Source: Chloroflexota bacterium (GTDB taxonomy: Bacteria; Chloroflexota; Dehalococcoidia; Tepidiformales; Tepidiformaceae). Taken from it: DNA of 9,096 bases. Shown in pieces: positions 1-4,989 of the stretch (its first letter is position 1; each line of letters begins with the position of its first letter). The position numbers and the translations under genes are program-made. A model generated the notes under the pieces. That model was not told where the DNA came from, did no database searches, and saw only the letters and a program-made list of their open reading frames with translations. Location of the stretch: positions 1-9,096 of the forward strand of contig JAKALX010000131.1 of NCBI GenBank assembly GCA_021823905.1, written 5' to 3'.

Positions 1-34
1 GGACCCGGGATTCGAAGCGATCTGTACTCGAGAG

Positions 35-60
35 GCGCCGCGGTTACGCGGCGCTTCTTC
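35..60 (+). terminator. Putative intrinsic terminator at the left edge
   Basis: GCGCCGCG (35-42) and CGCGGCGC (47-54) form a perfect 8-bp stem around the 4-base loop GTTA, followed by TTCTTC. This is the shape of a rho-independent terminator reading on the plus strand. It would end a plus-strand gene lying left of the window. The T-run is short and broken by C, so efficiency is uncertain. Confidence 0.55.
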
Positions 61-95
61 GCGTTGGGCTGCAACGGCGCCGGGAGGCCGGCTGG

Positions 96-251
96 TAGAC
101 TCGTGGTCGACATGGATACGACCGCGGCGCGTGGGCCCGAGGGATCGAGCTGATGCGGCTGATGGAGCGCGCCTTAAGCTCGCGGGCGATCCCTTACCGG
201 GAGCCGCCGCTGACTGGCCGGATCACCTCCATTCGGCACGAGAAGCGCTGA
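96..251 (+). other. Promoter-like box and two overlapping mini-ORFs, unrecognised
   Basis: Between the left-edge hairpin and the Uma2 gene there is no recognisable gene. A -10-like TAGACT (96-101) precedes a short frame from GTG 103 or ATG 112 to TGA 151-153 (13 codons from the ATG). A second frame starts at ATG 153, overlapping that stop as ATGA, and runs 32 codons to TGA 249-251. Neither peptide resembles a family known to me. They may be chance frames, a leader peptide, or the remains of a frameshifted gene. The second frame ends just before the -10-like box of the Uma2 gene. Confidence 0.2.
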
Positions 252-253
252 GC

Positions 254-271
254 TACACTTGGCCCAGGAGG
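254..271 (+). promoter_or_regulatory. -10 box and ribosome binding site of the Uma2 gene
   Basis: TACACT (254-259) fits a -10 box, and a strong Shine-Dalgarno AGGAGG (266-271) lies 6 bases before ATG 278. The site decides the start: the same frame stays open upstream to a GTG at 131, but no ribosome site or homology supports that longer form. No convincing -35 box is visible. Unlike ruvB and larB, this gene would have a short leader. Confidence 0.6.
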
Positions 272-277
272 AGCGCG

Positions 278-886
278 ATGTCGGTCAACGTGCGCAGCCC
301 GCATCTCCTTGAAAACGGGGACGTCATGTCCCGCGAAGAGTTTCACCGGCGCTATAGCGAATGCGAGGCGCTGGAGCGGGTCGAGCTCATCGAGGGAGTG
401 GTTTACATGCCGTCGCCGATCAAAATCCGCGGACACAGCCGGGAACAGAAGCTCATGATCCTCTGGCTCGCGGCCTACGAAGCCCGGAACGGCGGCGTCG
501 AGGCGGTAGGTCCCGGAACGGTATTGCTGGACGACGAGAACGAGCCCCAGCCGGATGCGATGCTCTACCGGCTGAGCGAGGATCGCTTCGAGGACGACTA
601 TCTCAAAGGCGCGCCCGAGCTGGTCGTCGAAATCGCCCGGAGCTCCGTCTCGCGCGACCTGCACCAGAAGAAGCGGGCGTACGAGCGCAATGGCGTGCTC
701 GAGTACCTCGTCTGGCGAACCGAGGACGGCGCGATCGACTGGTTCCAGCTGCGGGACGGGACCTATGTCCAGCGGACCCCTGACGCAGCCGGAATCATCG
801 AGAGCGAGGTCTTCCCCGGGCTGCGGCTCGACGTGCCAGCGGTCCTGGCGCACGACCGTCGCCGTCTGCTCGCGGCAATCCGGTAG
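278..886 (+). CDS. Uma2 family (DUF820) restriction-endonuclease-fold protein
   Basis: The product has 202 residues, a usual length for the Uma2/DUF820 family. These proteins have a PD-(D/E)XK nuclease fold, are abundant in cyanobacteria and Chloroflexota, and mostly lack a proven role. Family landmarks are visible: RVELIEGVVY (34-43) near the N-terminus, PQPDAML with Asp93, then ELVVEIA with Glu118, followed by Lys131/Lys132 in DLHQKKRAYERNGV and the closing EYLVW strand. Asp93, Glu118 and the lysine pair match the expected metal and catalytic positions, so the nuclease core looks intact. The start at ATG 278 rests on AGGAGG 6 bases upstream. The gene stands alone and converges on the surface-protein gene with an 11-base gap and no terminator between. 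DNA cleavage is inferred from the fold; the cellular target is unknown. Confidence 0.9.
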   Translation: MSVNVRSPHLLENGDVMSREEFHRRYSECEALERVELIEGVVYMPSPIKIRGHSREQKLMILWLAAYEARNGGVEAVGPGTVLLDDENEPQPDAMLYRLSEDRFEDDYLKGAPELVVEIARSSVSRDLHQKKRAYERNGVLEYLVWRTEDGAIDWFQLRDGTYVQRTPDAAGIIESEVFPGLRLDVPAVLAHDRRRLLAAIR

Positions 887-897
887 GACGCCTGGGG

Positions 898-2556
898 CTA
901 CGGTTCGTCAGGGCCGAAGCCGGCGTCTTCGTCGTCAGCCGACGCCTCCGCGGTTCGTCGTTGACCGGCGCCGATGTAGGCCAGCCAGCCGCTGACCGCC
1001 AGCAGCGCGAGCGCGGCCAGGGCGACGTTGAAGCGCGTGTGCGAGGTGATTCCCCCACCCGTACCGGGCACGCCGGGCGTCCGCTCACCGCGGATCACGT
1101 CGACGGGCGTCGGCGATTTCGTCGGCCCGGCCGGGTTCTGGGTCCGCGTCCCCGCCACTGTCTCGGTTGCGCTCGGTGTCGCGGTTGGCGTGGGCGTCTG
1201 CCCCGGCGGCAGGAGCTCGCCGAAGTTGTTGTTCACCCCGTTCGTTCCGCCGGGCAGGGGGATTTCGTAAAAGCGGTCGTTCGCGGTCTTGCCGCCCTGT
1301 GAGCCGATCGTGTCCTTGCCGTCGAGGTACCCGGCTGGCTGGCTTTCGGTCAACACGTACGTGCCCCCCGCGAGGCCCGGAAACGCGTAATAGCCCACGC
1401 CGTTTGTCGTCGCCGACTTGCTGACCGCCTGTCCGGCCGAGTCGGTCCCGGTGAGCGTCACGGTCGTGTTGGGGATGCCCGGTTCGCCGGCCTCCTTCAG
1501 ACCGTTGTCGTTGGGGTCGTAGTAGACGTACCCCGAGAGGCTCGCTTTCACCTCGCCGAAATTGTTGTTCGGAACGTCGCTGGACGAGACGGTGACCGGG
1601 ATCCGGTCGGTGCCGACCGTTCCCGGTATTGGCGACTGGTTGCCGCTCGTCTCGAACCCATCGGAATATCCGGGCGGCTCGTTCGGCTGAACCAGGGTGT
1701 AGGTTGCCGGTCTCAGGCAGGTGAGCGGGACGTAGTGGTAGACCAGGACAACCTGGCCCCCGGCGCTCGTGTTGATCTGGTTGAGGACGTTGCCGCCTCC
1801 GGTGGTGTTCGACGACGCGGCCGCGCGCTCCGTAAACGAAACGTTCCCGGCGCCCGTGTAGAGCGCGAGCGACGGCACGTCGCTGATCGTGGTCGTGTTC
1901 GAATCCGTCGCGGAGTGCTGGCCGAAGTCGTGCCCGCTCGTACCGGCGAAGTCCGAGACCCCGTCGTAGGAGGCCGCGTCGAAAGAGCCGGCGGCAACGT
2001 TCGGCGTGACCGAGAATGCGCGGCCGCCGGGCCCGGTGAGCGTGAGCGTGCCGCTGACGTGGGCGGTGACCGTCGACGGATCGCTGTCCAGGCTCTCGGC
2101 CTTGAGCGAGCTGACGATGGTGGCCGTGTGGACGACGTCGATCGCGGTAAGCGTGCCGAGCGACGGATCGAATTGGGCGGCATCCTTCGTCGTGGCCCAG
2201 TCGGTCACGGCGGTCGGGAACGTGATCGTACGGGTGAGCGTTTGCTCGGCCTTGTTCGCGGTGATGTCGTTGTTGAACTGGTAATAGCCGTTGGCGTCGG
2301 TGACGGTGGAGCCCACCATCACACCCTGGGCGTTGCGCAGCTCGACGAGTGATCCCGGAATACCCGGCTCCCCCGGATCCATGACGCCGTTGAAGTTCTG
2401 GTCGTGGTAGACGTAGCCGCTGACGACCGGGCACCCAGCGGCGAAAGCCTGCCGTGCCGCGGTGGCGGGCAAGACGAGCACAAGCCCGGCGGCGACGGCG
2501 AAAGCGACGAGGGACGAGACGAGACGGCGTGACCTGGGGCGAGTACGCGCCAACAA
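898..2556 (-). CDS. Secreted SdrD B-like surface protein with inserted choice-of-anchor-like domain and C-terminal membrane anchor
   Basis: Likely a cell-surface structural or adhesive protein of 552 residues. A signal peptide (arginine-rich 5-11, hydrophobic 12-34) ends near AFA-AG (37-41). SdrD/Cna-B-like repeats carry Ca-binding-type loops DQNFNGVMDPGE (52-63) and DPNDNGLKEAGE (347-358). Repeat 2 is continuous (340-447, ending NNNFGE). Repeat 1 seems split: its first half is 45-95 and its second half 280-335, also ending NNNFGE. Between them residues about 97-278 resemble the choice-of-anchor E domain (TDWATTKDAAQFDPSLGTLT). A Pro/Thr linker (449-490), VPGTG (496-500), a hydrophobic helix (508-530), two arginines and an acidic tail follow. 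The only cysteines are 42 and 280. The start is TTG: codon 1 (2556) and codon 2 (2553) are both TTG, and GGAGG fits codon 2 better by spacing. Domain names come from motif memory; ligand unknown. Confidence 0.85.
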   Translation of the reverse strand: MLARTRPRSRRLVSSLVAFAVAAGLVLVLPATAARQAFAAGCPVVSGYVYHDQNFNGVMDPGEPGIPGSLVELRNAQGVMVGSTVTDANGYYQFNNDITANKAEQTLTRTITFPTAVTDWATTKDAAQFDPSLGTLTAIDVVHTATIVSSLKAESLDSDPSTVTAHVSGTLTLTGPGGRAFSVTPNVAAGSFDAASYDGVSDFAGTSGHDFGQHSATDSNTTTISDVPSLALYTGAGNVSFTERAAASSNTTGGGNVLNQINTSAGGQVVLVYHYVPLTCLRPATYTLVQPNEPPGYSDGFETSGNQSPIPGTVGTDRIPVTVSSSDVPNNNFGEVKASLSGYVYYDPNDNGLKEAGEPGIPNTTVTLTGTDSAGQAVSKSATTNGVGYYAFPGLAGGTYVLTESQPAGYLDGKDTIGSQGGKTANDRFYEIPLPGGTNGVNNNFGELLPPGQTPTPTATPSATETVAGTRTQNPAGPTKSPTPVDVIRGERTPGVPGTGGGITSHTRFNVALAALALLAVSGWLAYIGAGQRRTAEASADDEDAGFGPDEP

Positions 2557-2588
2557 AGCCCTCCAGAGGACCCGAGTGGCTCACCCCG

Positions 2589-2604
2589 CCGGACGCCAGT
2601 CCGG
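2589..2604 (-). other. Stem-loop in the surface-protein mRNA leader
   Basis: CCGGAC (2589-2594) and GTCCGG (2599-2604) pair perfectly across a 4-base loop. On the minus strand the structure lies in the leader of the surface-protein gene, about 20 bases upstream of its GGAGG. No T-run follows on either strand, so it is not a terminator. It could stabilise the mRNA or affect translation; this is inference. Confidence 0.35.
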
Positions 2605-2630
2605 ACAATCTGTTCGTAGTACTTGTTGCG

Positions 2631-2652
2631 ACGCGGCTCGACTCCGCGTTTT
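2631..2652 (+). terminator. Terminator-like hairpin between divergent promoters
   Basis: ACGCGG (2631-2636) and CCGCGT (2644-2649) form a 6-bp stem with a 7-base loop, and T2649-T2652 give a TTTT run followed by CTC. It reads as an intrinsic terminator only on the plus strand, where no gene lies immediately upstream. It would stop transcription antisense to the surface-protein gene before it reaches ruvB. On the minus strand it is simply a hairpin in the surface-protein leader. Confidence 0.4.
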
Positions 2653-2663
2653 CTCGCATGAGA

Positions 2664-2692
2664 GTTATCAGGGATCCAGGCTTCCCCGTCAA
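2664..2692 (-). promoter_or_regulatory. Sigma-70-like promoter of the surface-protein gene
   Basis: Read on the minus strand, TTGACG (2692-2687) is a five-of-six match to the -35 consensus. It is separated by exactly 17 bases from GATAAC (2669-2664), a four-of-six match to the -10 consensus. Transcription should start near 2657, giving a leader of about 100 bases containing the two stem-loops and GGAGG before the TTG start. This is the only classical two-box promoter seen in the window. Confidence 0.55.
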
Positions 2693-2741
2693 CACGGCAA
2701 CCGCAGCGGGAAGCCGGCGCGCGGTAGAACATCCGTCCGGG

Positions 2742-2753
2742 TATACTGCCGCC
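2742..2753 (+). promoter_or_regulatory. Leaderless-type promoter of ruvB
   Basis: TATACT (2742-2747) lies exactly 6 bases before ATG 2754. Transcription normally begins about 7 bases after the -10 box, so the mRNA would start at or next to the A of the ATG. No Shine-Dalgarno is present, consistent with leaderless translation. A -35 box is not recognisable. The larB gene has the same arrangement. Confidence 0.6.
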
Positions 2754-3812
2754 ATGGCTGCCGAGGAACGCTTCGTGAGCCCGGCCGAGACGGTAGACGA
2801 CGCGGAGGTCGAGCGCTCGCTGCGGCCACGCACCCTCGCCGATTTCCCAGGACAGCCGCGCATTCGCCAGAACCTCGCGATCGCGATCGAGGCGGCGAAG
2901 AAACGCGGCGACGCGCTCGACCACATGCTCCTCTACGGTCCGCCGGGGCTGGGCAAGACCACCCTCGCGAACATCGTGGCGCACGAGATGGATGTCGCCG
3001 TGCGGACGACGAGCGGCCCGGCCATCGAACGGCCCGGCGACCTCGCGGCCATCCTGACCAACCTCAAGCAGCACGACATCCTCTTCATCGACGAGATCCA
3101 CCGCCTCTCGCGCGTCGTCGAGGAGATCCTCTACCCGGCGATGGAGGACTACGCCCTCGACCTGATGATCGGCAAGGGCCCCGGCGCGCGGTCGGTGCGC
3201 CTGGCGATGCCGAAGTTCACCCTCATCGGAGCGACGACTCGCTACGCGATGGTTTCCGCGCCGTTGCGCGATCGCTTCGGCTCGGTCTACCGGCTCGAGT
3301 TCTACGACGAGCAGACGCTGACGGTCATCGTCCGCCGCTCCGCGCGCATCCTGGGGATGACCGTTCCCGACGAGGCGGCGAACGAGGTGGCGCGCCGCTC
3401 GCGGGGCACGCCGAGAATTGCGAACCGGATCCTGCGGCGCGTTCGCGATTTTGCCGAAGTGCGTGGCAACGGTGTGGTCACCCTCGAGGGGACGCGGGCG
3501 GCGCTGGCGTTGCTCGATATCGACGACCTCGGGCTCGACGACACGGACCGTAGCGTGCTCCGCTGCATCATCGAGAAGTTCGGCGGGGGGCCGGTCGGGC
3601 TTGAAACGATCGCCGCCTCGATCAGCGAAGAGGCGGATACGATCATGGACGTGTACGAACCATTCCTTCTGCAATGCGGCTTTCTCCAGCGCACTCCGCG
3701 AGGCAGGATGGCGACCGCGTCGGCGTACCGCCACCTCGGTCTCCCGGTACCTGGCCGCCTCGACGCCCAGCGGGCGCTCTGGGAGCTGGAAGAAAGCGAC
3801 GAGACCGAGTGA
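2754..3812 (+). CDS. ruvB: Holliday junction branch migration DNA helicase RuvB
   Basis: RuvB is the ATP-driven hexameric motor that, with RuvA, moves Holliday junctions in recombination and repair; RuvC cuts them. The 352-residue product is full length. Visible motifs are Walker A GPPGLGKTT (62-70), Walker B ILFIDE (110-114, with Asp113 and Glu114), sensor 1 LIGATTR (157-163), the arginine-finger segment PLRDRFG (170-176), sensor 2 RGTPRIANR (217-225), and the winged-helix end with EPFLLQCGFLQRTPRGRMAT (302-321). The loop after sensor 1 reads YAMVSA where E. coli has AGSLTS; catalytic residues are unaffected. ATG 2754 is supported by the -10 box 6 bases upstream and by alignment with known RuvB N-termini. 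ruvA and ruvC are not adjacent. The downstream RidA-family gene overlaps its stop codon, so the two are probably cotranscribed. Confidence 0.98.
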   Translation: MAAEERFVSPAETVDDAEVERSLRPRTLADFPGQPRIRQNLAIAIEAAKKRGDALDHMLLYGPPGLGKTTLANIVAHEMDVAVRTTSGPAIERPGDLAAILTNLKQHDILFIDEIHRLSRVVEEILYPAMEDYALDLMIGKGPGARSVRLAMPKFTLIGATTRYAMVSAPLRDRFGSVYRLEFYDEQTLTVIVRRSARILGMTVPDEAANEVARRSRGTPRIANRILRRVRDFAEVRGNGVVTLEGTRAALALLDIDDLGLDDTDRSVLRCIIEKFGGGPVGLETIAASISEEADTIMDVYEPFLLQCGFLQRTPRGRMATASAYRHLGLPVPGRLDAQRALWELEESDETE

Positions 3813-4210
3813 CCGGCCGGAGCCGGAAGCTGGTTTCGAGCGGCGGCCCGTGGGAAGAGCGTGTCGGCTACTCCCGCGCCGTCCGCGCGGGCAACGTCGT
3901 CTACGTCTCCGGGACGACGGCCGCCCAGCCCGATGGCTCGGCCCACGGCGGCGACGACGCCTACTTGCAGGCGAAGCGCTGCTTCGAGGTCGTCGCTGAG
4001 GCGCTGGCGGAAGCGGGCGCGGCGATGGCCGACGTCGTCCGGACGCGCATGTTCGTGACGGACATCGGCCGCTGGGAAGAGTTCGCGCGAGCGCACGGCG
4101 AGGTCTTCGGCCAGGTGAAACCTGCCGCGACGATGGTGGAGGTGAGGCGGCTGATCGCCCCCGAGCTGCTGATCGAGATTGAGGTCGAGGCGGTCGTCGA
4201 CGAGCGCTGA
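3809..4210 (+). CDS. RidA/YjgF/YER057c/UK114 family protein lacking the canonical arginine
   Basis: RidA proteins are small trimers; the archetype hydrolyses reactive enamine/imine intermediates made by PLP enzymes. This 133-residue protein has the family's usual length and layout: NVVYVSGTTA (29-38), DDAYLQAKRCFEVVAEALAEAGA (49-71), DVVRTRMFVTDI (75-86) and the closing strand LIEIEVEAVV (121-130). In the archetype the P-A-R segment supplies the substrate-binding arginine (Arg105 in E. coli). Here the segment reads KPAATMVEV (104-112), with Ala107 at that position. Deaminase activity is therefore doubtful, and it fits one of the non-archetypal subfamilies. GTG 3809 was chosen because it overlaps the ruvB TGA (GTGA) and gives a normal N-terminus; translation is probably coupled to ruvB. 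No link to recombination is known to me. Confidence 0.9.
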   Translation: MTGRSRKLVSSGGPWEERVGYSRAVRAGNVVYVSGTTAAQPDGSAHGGDDAYLQAKRCFEVVAEALAEAGAAMADVVRTRMFVTDIGRWEEFARAHGEVFGQVKPAATMVEVRRLIAPELLIEIEVEAVVDER

Positions 4211-4232
4211 CCTTGCGAGGGGGTTCGCCGCG

Positions 4233-4916
4233 TCAGGATTCGAGCGAGAACGGCGGGTATTCGTCACGCATCAGGAGCGCGTAGGCCTCCACGCGCACTT
4301 GCCAGCGCCAGACCTTGAAGCCAAAGTCGTAGAGGCCCGCCGGGTAATTGCCCGTGAAAAGGATCGCGAACCAGGCGATAACGGTGGTCACGAACCAGGC
4401 GAACCCAAGGACCGCCAGCAGCAGCAGGTGCGGGATCAGATAGAAGATCCGCAGCCCCACCGAGAGCTTGTTGCGTGGGATCTCGGGATAGGAGACGTCG
4501 AAGCGGACCGGGTAGTCGCCTTCGCCGAACGGCGGGTACTCGTCGCGGAAGAGGGCGATGTACGCGCTGACCTTGGTGTGCCAGCGCATGTAGAAGGCGG
4601 TCAGATCCCATAGTCCGCGCGGATGGTTCCCTGTGAAGAGGATCGCGAACCACGCGATGAAGGCGCAGACGCCCGCCACCGCGCCAAGCACGCCGCTGCT
4701 CCCGGCGCTAAAGAAGCCCGAGCCTCCGCGCGCGGCGCCCCACCCCAGGAATGCGAAGCCGACGCCGGGGCCACCGACAAGCAGGAACTGGGGAATCGCG
4801 AGGATGATGCGGAACCCCACTGTCAACCGGTTGCGGTTCTCCAGGCAGGAGTTGAGCTCGAGCGCCACCGGATAGCCGGCCGGCGGCAGCGACGGGGATG
4901 TTGTCGGTTCAGTCAT
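4233..4916 (-). CDS. DUF4389 membrane protein with two tandem repeats
   Basis: This is an integral membrane protein of 227 residues and unknown function. It contains two copies of the DUF4389 unit. Copy 1 (15-130) and copy 2 (135-223) each run YPV..., RN(R/K)L(T/S)VG(F/L)RI, a hydrophobic stretch, the near-identical IAWFAILFTGN (87-97 and 180-190), a GL(W/Y)D segment, an aromatic RW, then RDEYPPF. Likely membrane segments are about 32-58, 73-95, 152-171 and 172-189. Copy 1 carries an extra glycine-rich stretch of about 25 residues (48-75) absent from copy 2. ATG 4916 is supported by GGAGG (4927-4923) with 6-base spacing. It lies 73 bases downstream of obgE on the same strand and converges on the RidA-family gene with a 22-base gap. 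Confidence 0.88.
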   Translation of the reverse strand: MTEPTTSPSLPPAGYPVALELNSCLENRNRLTVGFRIILAIPQFLLVGGPGVGFAFLGWGAARGGSGFFSAGSSGVLGAVAGVCAFIAWFAILFTGNHPRGLWDLTAFYMRWHTKVSAYIALFRDEYPPFGEGDYPVRFDVSYPEIPRNKLSVGLRIFYLIPHLLLLAVLGFAWFVTTVIAWFAILFTGNYPAGLYDFGFKVWRWQVRVEAYALLMRDEYPPFSLES

Positions 4917-4917
4917 C

Positions 4918-4940
4918 GTTGGCCTCCAAATCGGGCCAAC
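4918..4940 (-). promoter_or_regulatory. Hairpin partly covering the DUF4389 ribosome binding site
   Basis: On the minus strand GTTGGCC (4940-4934) can pair with GGCCAAC (4924-4918) over 7 bp with a 9-base loop. The 3' arm ends one base before ATG 4916 and includes two bases of the GGAGG ribosome site (4927-4923); the rest of that site lies in the loop. Folding should reduce ribosome access. A second copy of GTTGGCCCG lies upstream at 4976-4968. The regulatory role is inference. Confidence 0.4.
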
Positions 4941-4968
4941 AGTAACCGGTCCGCGTCCACTCCGGAAC

Positions 4969-4982
4969 GGGCCAACCGGCCC
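4969..4982 (-). other. Short hairpin between obgE and the DUF4389 gene
   Basis: GGGCC (4982-4978 on the minus strand) and GGCCC (4973-4969) form a 5-bp stem around GGTT, starting 7 bases after the obgE stop. No T-run follows, so it is a poor intrinsic terminator. It may mark the obgE mRNA end or compete with the hairpin over the DUF4389 ribosome site, since its 3' half is part of the duplicated GTTGGCCCG. Confidence 0.3.
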
Positions 4983-4989
4983 AGAGAAC

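Noticed and set aside
1..35. tRNA T-arm-like TTCGAA with GC-rich flanks
   Set aside because: The flanking bases cannot form the T-stem or acceptor stem on either strand.
131..277. N-terminal extension of the Uma2 gene to GTG 131
   Set aside because: The added 49 residues have no Uma2 character, and AGGAGG stands 6 bases before ATG 278.
194..853. 219-codon minus-strand frame opposite the Uma2 gene
   Set aside because: It is a GC-rich shadow frame of a well-supported gene, with no recognisable domain.
2431..2433. Cys42 of the surface protein as a lipoprotein attachment site
   Set aside because: The preceding residues FAAG lack Leu, Val or Ile at -3, and a signal-peptidase I site AFA-AG fits better; not fully excluded.
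1085..2926. 613-codon minus-strand frame overlapping the surface-protein gene and ruvB
   Set aside because: Its arginine-rich composition is typical of an out-of-frame translation; the overlapping frame has signal peptide, repeats and anchor.
2319..3734. 471-codon minus-strand frame opposite ruvB
   Set aside because: It is antisense to an unambiguous ruvB and shows no family motifs.
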